DNA of 64,000 bases from Pseudomonas saliphila (GCF_008638345.1 NZ_VTVA01000004.1:237002-301001); one strand, 5' to 3'; numbered from the stretch's first letter, positions 19,426 through 30,504 are shown. A program made the numbers and translations. The notes: generated by a model not told the origin, from the sequence alone.

Positions 19426-20517
19426 TTACAGCTGACCGAGCACGGGCGTCCCGACCTTAACCTCTGCGTTCTGCCCGCGGTGGCGCAGCAGATGGTCGAG
19501 CAAGACAATGGCGACCATGGCCTCGGCGATCGGTGTGGCGCGGATGCCGACACAGGGATCATGCCGTCCCTTGGTGATCACCTCGACAGGATTGCCATTA
19601 ATATCAATGGATTGCCCAGGAGTTGTGATGCTGGATGTAGGTTTTAGCGCCAGGCTGGCGACAATCGGCTGCCCGGAAGAAATGCCGCCCAATACGCCAC
19701 CGGCATTGTTGCTCTTGAACCCCGCAGGAGTCAGCTCATCACGATGCTCTGTCCCGCGCTGGGCGACGGAGGCAAAGCCGGCACCGATCTCGACGCCCTT
19801 TACCGCGTTGATATTCATCAGCGCGTAGGCCAGCTCCGCGTCGAGCCGATCGAATACCGGCTCGCCCAGTCCTGGCGGAACACCCTCGGCGACCACGGTA
19901 ATTTTCGCGCCGACCGAATCCTGATCCCTGCGCAGTTGGTCCATGTAGCTTTCCAGCTCCGGCACCTTGCCTGGATTGGGACAGAAAAAGGCGTTCTGAT
20001 CGACCGCATCCCAGGTTTCAAACGGGATTTCGATCGGACCCAGCTGGCTCATGTAACCGCGCACGGTGATGCCCTGCGTCGCCAAGTACTTCTTGGCAAT
20101 GGCGCCGGCGGCCACGCGCATGGCCGTCTCGCGCGCGGATGAGCGCCCCCCTCCGCGGTAATCGCGGAAGCCATATTTATGATGGTAGGTGTAATCGGCG
20201 TGGGCCGGGCGGAACAGATCCTTGATCGCCGAATAATCTTTCGACTTCTGATCCGTGTTACGAATCAGCAAGCCGATCGGACATCCCGTGGTGCGCCCTT
20301 CGAATACGCCGGAGACAATTTCGACTTCATCCGCTTCCTGACGCTGGGTTGTGTGCCGACTGGTGCCTGGTCTGCGCCGGTCAAGCTCGTGCTGCAGGTC
20401 GGCTGTACTCAGCTCCATGCCTGGGGGGCAGCCATCCACAATAGCCATCAGGGCCGCACCATGGCTCTCGCCGGCGGTGGTGACAGTGAAAAGTGTGCCT
20501 ATGGTATTCCCGGACAT
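19426..20517 (-). CDS. aroC: Chorismate synthase
   Basis: AroC converts 5-enolpyruvylshikimate-3-phosphate to chorismate with reduced FMN, the last common step of aromatic amino-acid, folate and ubiquinone synthesis. The 363-residue product carries all three family signatures: [18 protein letters not shown] near the start, [14 protein letters not shown] in the middle and [16 protein letters not shown] near the end. Length is normal. It is divergent from the TauE/SafE gene across 168 bp. Confidence 0.97.
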   Translation of the reverse strand: MSGNTIGTLFTVTTAGESHGAALMAIVDGCPPGMELSTADLQHELDRRRPGTSRHTTQRQEADEVEIVSGVFEGRTTGCPIGLLIRNTDQKSKDYSAIKDLFRPAHADYTYHHKYGFRDYRGGGRSSARETAMRVAAGAIAKKYLATQGITVRGYMSQLGPIEIPFETWDAVDQNAFFCPNPGKVPELESYMDQLRRDQDSVGAKITVVAEGVPPGLGEPVFDRLDAELAYALMNINAVKGVEIGAGFASVAQRGTEHRDELTPAGFKSNNAGGVLGGISSGQPIVASLALKPTSSITTPGQSIDINGNPVEVITKGRHDPCVGIRATPIAEAMVAIVLLDHLLRHRGQNAEVKVGTPVLGQL

Positions 20518-20685
20518 GTGCGCAACCCGACGTCGAATATTGGAGGGCCAGCAGTATAGCGTTCCGCACTTGTGGGCGACAGCCCGTTGTCCGGGCGGCC
20601 GGCGCCGCGCCCTACCCGTCCCGGCCGCTCGAGGTTGCGATAACTGACGAACAGACCCTAAGCTTGCGTTTTCGCAGCGGCAGGC

Positions 20686-21459
20686 ATGTCGATGGAAGCA
20701 ATGCTTGAATTCATTCTGCCCGCCGGTCTTTCACCGGGGCTGGTGGTGATGCTGATCCTTGCCGCGGGTATCACGTCGGTGATCACTGCCTCGCTGGGCA
20801 TCGGAGGCGGCGTCGCACTGCTCGCGATCATGGCGCTGGTCATGCCCCCTGCCGCCATTATCCCCGTGCATGGCATGGTGCAACTGGGCTCCAATTTCAA
20901 CCGGGCGCTGATGACCGTTCGCCATATTCGGCTGTCGGTGATCGCCTGGTTTCTACCTGGCGTCCTGCTGGGTGCCTGGCTCGGCAGCCTGTTTCTGGTG
21001 GATTTGCCGCTGGCGCTGGTTCAGCTGTGTATCGCCGGTTTCATTCTGCTGCTCTGCTGGGGGCCGCAGATCCCAAAGATTGCGACCGGCCCGGTCGGCA
21101 CCCTGATTGCGGCGACCTTCACCACCTTCGTCAGCCTCTTTGTCGGTGCCACCGGGCCACTGGTGGCCGCCTTCGTCAAACAGCAGCAACAGGGTGACCG
21201 CTTCGCCACGGTGGCCACCTTCGCTGCGGCCATGACATTGCAACATGCTCCGAAAGCCCTGGTATACGGCGCGGCGGGCTTCATATTCATGGAATGGCTG
21301 GGGCTGATACTGGCCATGGTGGCGGCCGGCGCACTCGGAACCTGGTTCGGCCTGACGCTGCTGAAAAACCTCAGTGACCAACGCTTTGGGCTGATCTTCA
21401 ACCTGTTACTGACATTGCTTGCCATTCGCCTGATCTGGACGGCGCTGAGCACCTGGTAG
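20686..21459 (+). CDS. TauE/SafE-family membrane permease
   Basis: The 257-residue protein is almost wholly hydrophobic, with about eight membrane helices. It has the glycine-rich segment [23 protein letters not shown], typical of the TauE/SafE (sulfite/organosulfonate exporter) family. A second internal repeat follows around [20 protein letters not shown]. Substrates of this family are mostly unknown, so only the fold is assigned. Confidence 0.87.
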   Translation: MSMEAMLEFILPAGLSPGLVVMLILAAGITSVITASLGIGGGVALLAIMALVMPPAAIIPVHGMVQLGSNFNRALMTVRHIRLSVIAWFLPGVLLGAWLGSLFLVDLPLALVQLCIAGFILLLCWGPQIPKIATGPVGTLIAATFTTFVSLFVGATGPLVAAFVKQQQQGDRFATVATFAAAMTLQHAPKALVYGAAGFIFMEWLGLILAMVAAGALGTWFGLTLLKNLSDQRFGLIFNLLLTLLAIRLIWTALSTW

Positions 21460-21518
21460 TCGGGTAAAGTTTACAGCCCCGCTGCCGATAAGCCGGTGAA
21501 CCCTAGCGGACACCACTC

Positions 21519-22292
21519 ATGAGCAGCGCGGACCTACCGACCATTGACGCAACGGCACCCAAATCGCCAAGGGATCCCTTTGCCCGCGCCCGGCCAACTG
21601 ACTTTCATTGGGTATTGCTCAGGCCAGTATCAGTCCTGCGCAAGATCATCCAGCCGGAGATGCTGGCGCAGGTCGGGGTAACCCGCGAGCGGGTCGGCAA
21701 CCTGGAGCTGTATCGCCTGCACGTTCGGCTGGATGGCGAACCGCTGCAGGAGGATGGCAACCGGCTGGAGGTGTTGGTTGATCATAGCCGCCAGCGGGTG
21801 CGCTTCGGCCCGATCTCTGGTGTGCGTCTGGCACCGGCACGGCGCGGCCTAGCAGGCTACCTGCTCGCTCAGTTGATCGACTGGTGCCAGCGTACAGTGC
21901 CTGAGTATGTAGTCACGCCGCTGATCTTTGACGACCAGGGGCTCAACGCCGAATTGCAGGAAGTACGCAGGAAACTGCTCAAGCGTGCCGGGTTCGATCT
22001 CAGTATCGATGAGGATTCACCCGCAAAGGGACGCGCCCAGACCAGCCACCTGCAGAACCTGATCAGTAGCTGGAACACCGAACGCGTCCAGCGCATCCAG
22101 CCGGGCGAGCTCCTGCATCAGCTACGCGAGCAGGAAGCCGCTCAGCTGCAACAACAGCGTCAGCTCAATACCTTGCAAGCAGCGCTGGAAAGCTACAAGC
22201 GCAACGATATCGGGCACCGTTTCGCCATTGGCTGCCTGATTGTTTTCGCCATCTTCCAGGCGATACTGCTGCTCTGGGTGGTACTGCGCTGA
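21519..22292 (+). CDS. GNAT-like protein with coiled coil and C-terminal membrane anchor
   Basis: I do not recognise a named family. Residues about 30-170 look like an acetyltransferase-type fold: VRLAPARRGLAGYLLAQLIDWCQ resembles the acyl-CoA loop and helix of GNAT proteins. A Gln/Leu-rich coiled coil (about 190-230) follows, then one C-terminal membrane helix (IGCLIVFAIFQAILLLWVVL), so it would be tail-anchored with a cytoplasmic body. The stop lies 6 bp from the convergent prmB stop. The GNAT relation is inference from pattern alone. Confidence 0.7.
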   Translation: MSSADLPTIDATAPKSPRDPFARARPTDFHWVLLRPVSVLRKIIQPEMLAQVGVTRERVGNLELYRLHVRLDGEPLQEDGNRLEVLVDHSRQRVRFGPISGVRLAPARRGLAGYLLAQLIDWCQRTVPEYVVTPLIFDDQGLNAELQEVRRKLLKRAGFDLSIDEDSPAKGRAQTSHLQNLISSWNTERVQRIQPGELLHQLREQEAAQLQQQRQLNTLQAALESYKRNDIGHRFAIGCLIVFAIFQAILLLWVVLR

Positions 22293-22298
22293 GCAGGG

Positions 22299-23210
22299 TT
22301 AACGTGACTGGCGAAACAGCGCCTGATGATCCCTGCACTGCCCCGCGTTGAGCACGAACACCCCGTGTCCGCCGTGTTTGAACGGCACCCACTCGAAGTC
22401 CACCTCAGGCCACTCAGCCATCACGTGCACCATGCTGTTACCGACTTCAACCACCAGCACACCATCCTCGGTCAGGTGATCAGCCGCCTCGGCGAGTATG
22501 CGCCGGACCAGATCCAGACCATCAGTGCCGCAGGCCAGGCCGATCTCAGGCTCGTGATGATACTCGTCGGGCAGATCGTCCATATCCTCGGCATCAACAT
22601 AGGGAGGATTGCTGACAATCAGGTCAAAGCGCTCGCCAGGCATGCCATCAAGGCCGTCTGACCAGCGTGCTTCAACGCGGTCCTGAAGCTGATGGGCTTC
22701 GATGTTCTCCTCGGCGACAGCCAGCGCATCGGTGGACAGATCCGCCAACACCACCTCGGCCTGGGGAAAAGCGTAAGCGCAGGCAATACCAATGCACCCG
22801 CTGCCCGTACACAGATCCAGAATCCGCACGGGGTCACGCTCCAGCCAGGGCTCGAAACGGTTGCCGATCAGCTCAGCGATAGGCGAGCGCGGCACCAGCA
22901 CCCGCTCGTCGACGACAAAGTCCAGGCCGGCAAATCGGGCATGGCCCGTGAGATAGGCAGCGGGAATGCGCTGCTCGATGCGCTGCTGCAGCAGGTCCAC
23001 CACCGCGGCACGCTCACCCTCAGTCACCCGACAATCCATATACTCCAGCGGGGTCTCCCAGGGCAATGCCAGACCACTCAACACCAGCAGGCGCGCCTCA
23101 TCCCAGGCATTATCGGTTCCGTGGCCGAACCACAAGCCGGCTTCATGGAAACGACTCACGCCCCAGCGAATGAGATCCTTGATGGTGATTAACGCGGTGA
23201 TTTCGGTCAT
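22299..23210 (-). CDS. prmB: Ribosomal protein L3 N5-glutamine methyltransferase
   Basis: PrmB methylates a glutamine of ribosomal protein L3. The 303-residue protein shows the HemK-family layout. A helical N-domain is followed by SAM-binding [19 protein letters not shown], and the catalytic [10 protein letters not shown] binds the target glutamine. PrmB rather than PrmC is favoured by length, by the N-terminal [27 protein letters not shown] segment and by the neighbouring Smr and aroC genes. Its promoter is shared with the divergent Smr gene. Confidence 0.93.
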   Translation of the reverse strand: MTEITALITIKDLIRWGVSRFHEAGLWFGHGTDNAWDEARLLVLSGLALPWETPLEYMDCRVTEGERAAVVDLLQQRIEQRIPAAYLTGHARFAGLDFVVDERVLVPRSPIAELIGNRFEPWLERDPVRILDLCTGSGCIGIACAYAFPQAEVVLADLSTDALAVAEENIEAHQLQDRVEARWSDGLDGMPGERFDLIVSNPPYVDAEDMDDLPDEYHHEPEIGLACGTDGLDLVRRILAEAADHLTEDGVLVVEVGNSMVHVMAEWPEVDFEWVPFKHGGHGVFVLNAGQCRDHQALFRQSR

Positions 23211-23308
23211 GGCAAAACATCCAGGGTGGCAGAGTCGCCATTCTAGCCGGTCTCATCACCGCCGTCAGGCTGGTACAATGCGCGCCTGACACTCATTCGT
23301 TGACGACC

Positions 23309-23881
23309 ATGAATCACCACTCCGACGATTCGGACGACATAGACCTGTTCCGCCAGGCCATCCGGGGCGTGAAACCCATCAAGGTTGATCACGCCGACAC
23401 TGGCAAGCCCCGTACCGATCACGCACGGCTCAAAACCCTGCGCCAGGAGGCTGTGCGCCCGGATAACCGGATCAAGATCGACGGCCTGTCCGATCAGTTT
23501 GTAATGGATGTGCAGCCGGAGGAAGAGCTCGCCTGGGCATGCAACGGCGTACAGGAAAGCCAGCTGCGCAAACTGAAATCCGGACAGATACCCTTCGATG
23601 GCACCATCGACCTGCATGGCATGACGGTGGACAAAGCGCGGGAGATCCTCTGGGAGTTTCTTGCCGAGGCCAACCGCCTGGAGATTCGCTGCGTACGCGT
23701 GACCCACGGCAAGGCGGCACGCAAGGATGGCCGCAAGCCCATCCTCAAGAGCCATGTAAACACCTGGCTGCGCCAACACTCGAAGGTACTGGGTTTTACC
23801 TCATGCATTCCGCGCCATGGCGGCACCGGCTCGGTTTATGTACTGCTGAAACGAACCATGCTGGAAGGCCGGGACGAATAG
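23309..23881 (+). CDS. Smr-domain protein (SmrA/YdaL type)
   Basis: The 190-residue protein has a polar N-terminal half and a C-terminal Smr domain (about 95-185). The domain contains the signatures DLHGMTVDKAREIL and RVTHGKAARK, with the CIPRHGGTGSVYVLLK end. Small MutS-related domains bind or nick nucleic acid, and stand-alone proteos such as SmrA have nicking activity; in some bacteria SmrB acts on collided ribosomes. The frame is open from TTG 23300, but ATG 23309 is the better start. It is divergent from prmB. Confidence 0.88.
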   Translation: MNHHSDDSDDIDLFRQAIRGVKPIKVDHADTGKPRTDHARLKTLRQEAVRPDNRIKIDGLSDQFVMDVQPEEELAWACNGVQESQLRKLKSGQIPFDGTIDLHGMTVDKAREILWEFLAEANRLEIRCVRVTHGKAARKDGRKPILKSHVNTWLRQHSKVLGFTSCIPRHGGTGSVYVLLKRTMLEGRDE

Positions 23882-23885
23882 TCCG

Positions 23886-24995
23886 CTACCCCTCGGTAAT
23901 CGACTGCTCAGCCAGGTACTCAATGACGGCCTGCTTGTCACCACTGAACACGACCCGCTCCTCTTTGCCTGCTCGCTGATAGGCATACATTGGGTCGTAG
24001 TAATGGGTCAGCAGCCCCGCGATCCAGTCGCGGTGGGCATGCACCTCACCGCTGCGCTGCTGGATCTCCAGTGCCTGGCGCATGATGCTATCGAGGGATT
24101 GATACCGGTCGCCGCCCAGACGCTTACGGATGCGTAGCAGGCTACCCAGCAGATACTCCGAGAAGGCAGCGAAAGCAGCCTCAGGTTGATCGGGATACAG
24201 CTGCGCATATTCCGCCCGCATATCCGTTACGTAGTCCTGAAGGATCCGGTCCACACGGTTTTCAAAGCTGTCTTCCAGCCAGATCAGCGGCGCTTCCTGC
24301 ATTGCCCGAAACAGCTCGACCGGCACCGTGCAACTGCCGACCATACGGCCCTCGTCTTCCAGCACCAGGCATTGGCTACCCTTGGCGCGCGCCTTGAGGA
24401 CTTCGATCGCCAAGCGGTTCTCGAAATCGATTTGCCCCGGCTGAGGATTAGCGCGTCGGCCAAAGCTCGAGCCGCGGTGATGAGCGTGACCTTCCAGATC
24501 GAGACTGCAATCCAGGGCGGTAATTACCTCAGTCTTGCCGGTACCGGTCAAGCCGGCAACCAGCTTCAACGGACACTCACGGATGGCATCATCCAGCGTG
24601 TCAATTAGAAAACGTCGTAGCGCCTTGTAGCCGCCGGTCACGCGCGGGTAATGCACCCCCGCCTCTGCCAGCCATTCCTGCACGAGCTGCGAACGCAGTC
24701 CCCCACGGAAGCAATAAATATAGCCCTCCGGGTGCGCCTCGGTAAACGCCTTCCAGGCCGCTACCCGCTGCGCCTTGATCTCGCCGTTGACCAGTGTATG
24801 ACCCAGATCGATGGCTGCCTGCTGGCCTCTTTGCTTGTAACAGATACCCACCTGTTCGCGTTCGCTATCGAGCATCAGCGGCATGTTTACTGCGCTCGGG
24901 AAAGCCCCTTTGGCAAACTCGACAGGTGCGCGCGCATCCAGCAGCGGCACATCATTCAGAAACAGCTGTCGATAATCCTGCGTATCAGCGCGCAT
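23886..24995 (-). CDS. mnmH: tRNA 2-selenouridine synthase
   Basis: MnmH (SelU/YbbB) replaces sulfur by selenium at the wobble 2-thiouridine of Lys, Glu and Gln tRNAs, using selenophosphate. The 369-residue product has an N-terminal rhodanese domain with the active Cys95 in [14 protein letters not shown]-loop domain follows ([12 protein letters not shown], about 147-158). The true start ATG (24993-24995) shares one base with the selD stop (TGATG), so the enzyme is translationally coupled to its selenium donor. The open frame continues 51 codons upstream inside selD, and I ignore that part. Confidence 0.96.
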   Translation of the reverse strand: MRADTQDYRQLFLNDVPLLDARAPVEFAKGAFPSAVNMPLMLDSEREQVGICYKQRGQQAAIDLGHTLVNGEIKAQRVAAWKAFTEAHPEGYIYCFRGGLRSQLVQEWLAEAGVHYPRVTGGYKALRRFLIDTLDDAIRECPLKLVAGLTGTGKTEVITALDCSLDLEGHAHHRGSSFGRRANPQPGQIDFENRLAIEVLKARAKGSQCLVLEDEGRMVGSCTVPVELFRAMQEAPLIWLEDSFENRVDRILQDYVTDMRAEYAQLYPDQPEAAFAAFSEYLLGSLLRIRKRLGGDRYQSLDSIMRQALEIQQRSGEVHAHRDWIAGLLTHYYDPMYAYQRAGKEERVVFSGDKQAVIEYLAEQSITEG

Positions 24996-26032
24996 CAAAC
25001 CACCTCGACGCAGGCGCCAGCATCGGCGGCGACGCACTCGCCAATTGGCTCCAGATGCATGCCTGCTTCCTGCGCGACCGCCAGAAACTCGGCCTGCGCC
25101 GCCGGATCTACCGCAACCAGCAAACCACCGCTGGTCTGTGGGTCGCACAACAGGTTGCGCCAGGCTGGCGGCATATCGGCAACCTTGTGCCCGTAACTGT
25201 CGAAATTCCGCCCGGTACCGCCCGGAATGCAGCCGGCCGACAGGTAGTAATCGACACTGGCCAGACGCGGCACCCGCTGATACTCGACCCGTGCCTTGAC
25301 CCCTGAGCCCTCGGCCATTTCAACCAGATGGCCGAGCAAACCGAAGCCGGTGACGTCGGTCATCGCCTGAACCCCTGGCAGCGCCGCGAACCGCGCGCCG
25401 ATGCTATTGAGACGACACATCAGATCACGCGCCACGCCGGCATCTTCGTCGCGCAGCTTTTTCTGCTTCTCGGCAGTCGTGAGGATGCCGATACCCAGGG
25501 GCTTGGTCAGATACAGTTTGGCGCCAGGACGTGCGGTGTCATTGCGCTTGAGTTGACTGCGCGAAACATGGCCGGTCACTGCCAGGCCAAAAATAGGTTC
25601 CGGGGCGTCAATCGAGTGGCCACCGGCCAAGGGCATGCCGGCCTCCGTACAGACCGCACGGGCCCCGGCCATCACTTCACCCGCCACGGCTGCCGGCAAC
25701 ACATTCACCGGCCAGCCGAGGATGGCGATGGCCATCATGGGTGTTCCACCCATGGCATAGATATCACTGATGGCATTGGTCGCGGCGATACGGCCGAAAT
25801 CGTAGGGGTCATCGACGATGGGCATGAAGAAATCGGTGGTACTGACAATGCCCCGCTCGTCATCCAGACCGAACACTGCGGCATCGTCCCGGCTGGAATT
25901 GCCCACCCAAAGCTGGGGAAAAGCCGGGCCGGGCTGCCCGACCGAGAGGATCTCATCGAGCACCTGCGGGGATATCTTGCATCCACAGCCGGCGCCGTGG
26001 CTGTACTCGGTCAAGCGAACTGAAGCTGTCAT
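24995..26032 (-). CDS. selD: Selenide, water dikinase (selenophosphate synthase)
   Basis: SelD makes selenophosphate from selenide and ATP for selenocysteine and 2-selenouridine. The 345-residue protein has the catalytic loop [10 protein letters not shown], with Cys at the active position (residue 16; some organisms use Sec there). It also has the ATP-binding DDAAVF and [17 protein letters not shown] segments and the [11 protein letters not shown] motif. It heads the selD-mnmH operon, while the selenium gene selA is some 18 kb away in the window. Confidence 0.97.
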   Translation of the reverse strand: MTASVRLTEYSHGAGCGCKISPQVLDEILSVGQPGPAFPQLWVGNSSRDDAAVFGLDDERGIVSTTDFFMPIVDDPYDFGRIAATNAISDIYAMGGTPMMAIAILGWPVNVLPAAVAGEVMAGARAVCTEAGMPLAGGHSIDAPEPIFGLAVTGHVSRSQLKRNDTARPGAKLYLTKPLGIGILTTAEKQKKLRDEDAGVARDLMCRLNSIGARFAALPGVQAMTDVTGFGLLGHLVEMAEGSGVKARVEYQRVPRLASVDYYLSAGCIPGGTGRNFDSYGHKVADMPPAWRNLLCDPQTSGGLLVAVDPAAQAEFLAVAQEAGMHLEPIGECVAADAGACVEVV

Positions 26033-26128
26033 GCCATCTCTCCTGCCAATTCAAGAGCGGCATTCTATCAGGCATGAGGTGGTCGGCCTATGAACTGGCC
26101 GGAGTCTGTTGACCTTTTGTCGCAGCCA

Positions 26129-27139
26129 TCAGGACACCTTGCCAACCGCTGGCGTGACCCCTTCAAAACGATCCAGTGTGTCACTGGCGACCATTCGACC
26201 CAGCTCGATCAGTTCGGGCGCGCGGTGAAAATCGAAAAAGCGGGTCAGCCGTTTTGGTACCTCTATCAATACATCCGGCGGATAGCCAGCAATCTTGTAC
26301 TGGGTCAGCGAGGCCTGCATGGTCTCGAATGACAAGTTGACCAATTCAAGCATGCTTGCCGGCCCGACGTTCTGCTCGACGCGCACCGGTGCGCTTTCAT
26401 CCTGCTGACGCATTGCGACGATCTCAGCGGGCGGTTCCTCCTGCGCAGCGGATTCCAGCGAGACCACGTCGTCGGCAGAGGCTCCCCGGCGTGAGATCCA
26501 GCTGCGCATATTCATGCTGCCGACCCATTGATCCCACTGCTGGCGTATGGGGGCTGGCCGCTCAATCACCGGCAGGGTGTACCCATAGGTATGGGTGCCG
26601 TTAAGGTTGACCGCCACAATCAGGTCGCAATGAGAAGAGACCACCGGGACGATCGGCAAGGGATTGAGCAGACCGCCATCGACCAGCACCCGGCTGCCCT
26701 GCCGCACCGGCGAGAACAGACTGGGTATCGCCGCCGATGCGCGCATGGCCTGATGCAGACAGCCCTGCTGAAACCACACTTCCTGCTGGTTGGTCAGGTC
26801 GGTAGCCACCGCCGTGAAGGGGATCTTCAGGTCCTGTATTCGGACCTCGCCGAGTATCTCCCTGACCCGCCCGAAAACTTTTTCGCCACGGATGGCCCCG
26901 AGGTTGCCGAAACCGACATCCAGCAGCCGCAACACGTCCAGGTACGCCAGCCCGGATACCCATTCGCGGTACGCCGGCAGACCGCCCGCCGCGTAAACGC
27001 CCCCTACCACGGCACCCATGGAGCAACCGGCGATGCATTCGATGGAATACCCGCGGCGCTCCAGCTCTTCGATGACGCCAATATGCGCGTAGCCGCGGGC
27101 TCCGCCACTGCCCAATACCAAAGCGACGCTGCGTCCCAT
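26129..27139 (-). CDS. Patatin-like phospholipase (RssA/NTE family)
   Basis: The product (336 residues from ATG 27137-27139) has the patatin features: the oxyanion loop GSGGARG (10-16), the nucleophile elbow GCSMG with Ser40, and the catalytic Asp154 in VDGGLLNPLP. About 120 residues follow the patatin domain and contain no motif I know. There is no signal peptide, so it is cytosolic or peripheral. Eight additional in-frame codons lie upstream but are less likely. It follows selD on the same strand after 96 bp. Confidence 0.9.
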   Translation of the reverse strand: MGRSVALVLGSGGARGYAHIGVIEELERRGYSIECIAGCSMGAVVGGVYAAGGLPAYREWVSGLAYLDVLRLLDVGFGNLGAIRGEKVFGRVREILGEVRIQDLKIPFTAVATDLTNQQEVWFQQGCLHQAMRASAAIPSLFSPVRQGSRVLVDGGLLNPLPIVPVVSSHCDLIVAVNLNGTHTYGYTLPVIERPAPIRQQWDQWVGSMNMRSWISRRGASADDVVSLESAAQEEPPAEIVAMRQQDESAPVRVEQNVGPASMLELVNLSFETMQASLTQYKIAGYPPDVLIEVPKRLTRFFDFHRAPELIELGRMVASDTLDRFEGVTPAVGKVS

Positions 27140-27231
27140 GGTGTCTTTTCCTCTTCTGATCAATCTCGATTGACGGCGGGTTTCACTCTCAGCATGATGC
27201 CGGGATAATTTTCACCATATCAAGGCAACCC

Positions 27232-29661
27232 GTGAATAATCGCCGTACCTTTCTGTTGAAGCTGGCCGCCGTAGTACTCATTCTTGGAATAGCGATGGCC
27301 GCACTGGGAGCCTGGATATTTCATAACGCAGAAGCACAGCGCAGCGGCACCATCAGCCTGCAGGGCATGAAACAACCGGCGCACGTATATTACGACACCT
27401 GGGGCGTGCCGCATATTGATGCGCAGACCGACCAGGACGCATACCGCACCCTGGGCTACCTGCACGCCCAGGACCGCCTGTTCCAGATGGACCTGCTGCG
27501 CCGCATTGGTGCCGGGCGACTGTCCGAGCTGTTTGGCCAGGAATCCCTGGCGACCGATCGCTTCTTTCGCACGCTGGGTATCAGTCGCTACGCACGGGAT
27601 TACGCCGAGCGCATGGAGCAGAACGCCGACGCACCTCATGTCCAGCTGATACAGGCTTATCAGAATGGTATAAACCAATACATTGAGCAGGGCAATGTGC
27701 CGGTCGAGTACCGTTTATTGCTCAGCGAACCTGATTATTTTTCCATGGCCGATATCGCCCATGTCATGGGCTACATGGCTTATTCCTTTGCCGAAGCCTT
27801 CAAGACTGACGCCTTGGTCGACCATGTGCGGGGCACGCTCGGCGAGCAGCACATGCAGGATCTGGTGCCCGGCTGGCCGAGCAGCAAGCCGCCCACCGCA
27901 CCACCAGTGCAAAGCGGCGCACTGCTGGCACCGTTGCTCAAGCAAGTGGCGCATGTTGAACAACGCCTGCCGGTTGGCCAGTTCCTCGGCAGCAACGCCT
28001 GGGCCATCAAAGCCAGTCGTAGCGCAAGCGGCGCCCCGATGCTGGCGAACGATCCGCATATCGGCTTTTCCGTTCCGGCGACATGGTATGAGGCGCATAT
28101 CCGCACGCCTGAGCACGAGGTCTATGGCCATTTTCTCGCCGGGCTGCCCTTTGCCCTGCTCGGCCAGACGCGCAATCATGCATGGGGCCTGACCATGCTG
28201 ATGAATGATGAAGTGGATTTCTACCGCGAGCGGGTTAATCCGGACAACCCGGACCGCGTATGGTCGAACAATCGCTGGCAGACCCTCGACGTCCATGAAG
28301 AAGTGATCAAGGTGCGCGGTCAGGAAGACCGCCTGATCCGCCTGCGCAGTACGCAAAACCGGCCCATCATCAATGATCGACTGGATGCGTCTGAAGAGGT
28401 CGAAGCAGACCGCCTGCCGGTCAGTTTGTTCTGGACCTTCCTCGACTCCGAAAGCGATTCGACCGAAGCCTTCTACGGATTCTCCCAGGCCAGCACCATG
28501 GCTGAATTCGAGGCCGCAGCCGCCAAACACTGGTCCCCCGGGCTGAACGTAGTGTATGCCGACGTGGACGACAACATTGCCTCGTGGGCCATAGGCCGCA
28601 TGAAACGCTGGCCAAAAAGCAACAACAGCTTCGCCCTGCTCAGTGGCGGGAGTAAACGCGACGAGTTTCTCGGCTATCAAGCCTTCGCGCTCAATCCGCG
28701 CACGGTCAATCCGTCCGCAGGGCATGTATTCAGCGCCAATCATCCCTATGAGCATGACAACCCGCGCCGTGTGGTTCCTGGATATTATGCGCCGAGTGAG
28801 CGTTCACAGCGTCTCGCCGAGCTGCTTGCCACCGACCAGCCGATGGACCAGACGTATTTTCGCCATATCCAGCTCGACAACCAGCGCTCGCAATCGGCCG
28901 CCATGATTGCCGACGCGCTGCCACTGCTCGGTGACACGCTGTTAAGCGAAGAGTTGCGGCCATCGGCGGCGCGTGCTGCCGAAATGATCGAGCAATGGGA
29001 CGGCGGCTTCGACCGCAATAGCGTCGGCGCCACCATCTACCAACGCTGGCACGACCAGCTGATGCGGGCGCTATTCGCCGATGAACTGGGCGATCAGTAT
29101 GCGTTCTTCAAAAATACCCACATGGCTGAGAAGAGTCTGCTCAGCCTCTACTGGAAGCCCGCCTCACCCTGGTGGGACAACCGTCAGCAGCCATCCCAGG
29201 ATGGTCGCCAGGCGGCGATCGAGCACGCCTGGGTCACCACCATCGAAGCCTTGAATGAGCAATTGGGCGCGGACGTTGACAGCTGGAAATGGGAGCAGGT
29301 TATCCGACTGGAGCATGCCCATCCGCTCGCAGAGAAACTACCCTTCGGCTCGCTGTTGAACAGCAACCCGGTCGCTGTTGACGGTAGCCGGGAGAGCATC
29401 AACAGTATGACCTTCGGTCTGGAGCAGGACATCTTTCAGGTCAGTGCGGGACCTTCCGCCCGGCGGCTGATCGACCTGGGCAATCTCGACGGAACGCTGG
29501 GCATACTGCCGCTGGGCCAATCGGGCAATCCCTTCGACCGGCATTACGCTGATCAGGCCGAGTTGTTTAATGAAGGGCGCTACCGGACACAACTGTTTGA
29601 TTGGGTTTCGATCCAGGGATTGCCCGACCGCATGACAGTCGAGCCCTCCCGGAAACGCTGA
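27232..29661 (+). CDS. Penicillin acylase-family N-terminal nucleophile hydrolase (possible AHL acylase)
   Basis: The 809-residue protein has a signal peptide or anchor (about 8-32). The alpha chain contains HAQDRLFQMDLLRRIGAGRLSELFG. The autocleavage site is at GSNAWAI, where Ser254 would become the N-terminal nucleophile of the beta chain. DPHIGFSVPATWYEAH follows, as in acylases such as QuiP and penicillin G acylase. It acts in the periplasm on acyl amides, and acyl-homoserine-lactone deacylation, as by QuiP or PvdQ, is a reasonable guess but not proven. Translation starts at GTG 27232. It is divergent from the patatin gene. Confidence 0.9.
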   Translation: MNNRRTFLLKLAAVVLILGIAMAALGAWIFHNAEAQRSGTISLQGMKQPAHVYYDTWGVPHIDAQTDQDAYRTLGYLHAQDRLFQMDLLRRIGAGRLSELFGQESLATDRFFRTLGISRYARDYAERMEQNADAPHVQLIQAYQNGINQYIEQGNVPVEYRLLLSEPDYFSMADIAHVMGYMAYSFAEAFKTDALVDHVRGTLGEQHMQDLVPGWPSSKPPTAPPVQSGALLAPLLKQVAHVEQRLPVGQFLGSNAWAIKASRSASGAPMLANDPHIGFSVPATWYEAHIRTPEHEVYGHFLAGLPFALLGQTRNHAWGLTMLMNDEVDFYRERVNPDNPDRVWSNNRWQTLDVHEEVIKVRGQEDRLIRLRSTQNRPIINDRLDASEEVEADRLPVSLFWTFLDSESDSTEAFYGFSQASTMAEFEAAAAKHWSPGLNVVYADVDDNIASWAIGRMKRWPKSNNSFALLSGGSKRDEFLGYQAFALNPRTVNPSAGHVFSANHPYEHDNPRRVVPGYYAPSERSQRLAELLATDQPMDQTYFRHIQLDNQRSQSAAMIADALPLLGDTLLSEELRPSAARAAEMIEQWDGGFDRNSVGATIYQRWHDQLMRALFADELGDQYAFFKNTHMAEKSLLSLYWKPASPWWDNRQQPSQDGRQAAIEHAWVTTIEALNEQLGADVDSWKWEQVIRLEHAHPLAEKLPFGSLLNSNPVAVDGSRESINSMTFGLEQDIFQVSAGPSARRLIDLGNLDGTLGILPLGQSGNPFDRHYADQAELFNEGRYRTQLFDWVSIQGLPDRMTVEPSRKR

Positions 29662-29667
29662 GACCGC

Positions 29668-30504
29668 TCAGATCTTGACGATGCGCACGCCCGTTTCGGG
29701 GGTCGCATCGCCCGTTTCAAGACGTTGCTTGCGGATACCGCGGTCAGCGAGCGCCTGAATAACAGCCGGCGCCTGCGCTCCGTGAATCACAACGCGCAGA
29801 CGGGTGTCGGTGCGCAACGCACGGTTCAACAGATCGAGCCAGCTTTCCGCCGCGTCCGCGTCAAGGTCTTCCAGATCGGCTGCGGGCACGCTGAACTGCC
29901 CTTCGGCGTTGATCACCTTCAGCAGCGTCGCGGGGGTCGGATACAAAGGCCTCTCCACGGCCTCGTCAGGCGTGAACTGATCGACATGCAGATAGACCTG
30001 ACGATTGCCGCGGGTGATCGAATACAGGCTGACAAACCGCTGAGGCTCTTCGTCTACACGCACTGCCAGATACGCCTGATTATCATCCGGGCCATATAAC
30101 CGCGAGAAGCCGATGACCTGGCTGGCCCAGGTACTGCTGCTGCCACACTCGCGACCCTCACAGAAATACAACATGGTGGTCTCTCTGCCCAGCAACTGCT
30201 TGGTGGCGTGGGCAAAGGCCTCATCGCTGTCATGCCCCGTTGGGATAAGCCAGGAAACCTGCAACAGGTCACCGATGGTGCGTACTTCACGCTCGGCTCG
30301 CAACTTGTTATTGATGCGTCGCACGCTGCCGATGGCGACACCGTGATCGATGCTTTCCTCGATGTTTAGCCTGGCTACTTCGGCGCGGGGAAATGGCTGA
30401 ATCAACAATTCATCAGGAAGCGCGTCGGCAGCCTGACTGACGGCGGATGCCAGAGCGAAACTCAATCCCATTAACAGCAGAGCCGGTCGTCTTCTTGACG
30501 GCAT
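29668..30504 (-). CDS. DUF4892-family exported protein
   Basis: The 278-residue protein has a signal peptide (about 1-25, ending VSQAAD) and then a region with DELLIQPFPRAEVARLN and YFCEGRECGSSSTWASQVIGFSRLYG, features of the Pseudomonas DUF4892 family. The C-terminal part (DTRLRVVIHGAQAPAVIQALADRGI) recalls an OmpA-like sugar-binding fold, but that is only a resemblance. Function is unknown. Its end is 6 bp from the convergent acylase gene end. Confidence 0.8.
   Translation of the reverse strand: MPSRRRPALLLMGLSFALASAVSQAADALPDELLIQPFPRAEVARLNIEESIDHGVAIGSVRRINNKLRAEREVRTIGDLLQVSWLIPTGHDSDEAFAHATKQLLGRETTMLYFCEGRECGSSSTWASQVIGFSRLYGPDDNQAYLAVRVDEEPQRFVSLYSITRGNRQVYLHVDQFTPDEAVERPLYPTPATLLKVINAEGQFSVPAADLEDLDADAAESWLDLLNRALRTDTRLRVVIHGAQAPAVIQALADRGIRKQRLETGDATPETGVRIVKI

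Noticed and set aside
27715..28755. 346-codon minus-strand frame over the penicillin acylase gene
   Set aside because: No motifs; the plus-strand acylase has all expected features.
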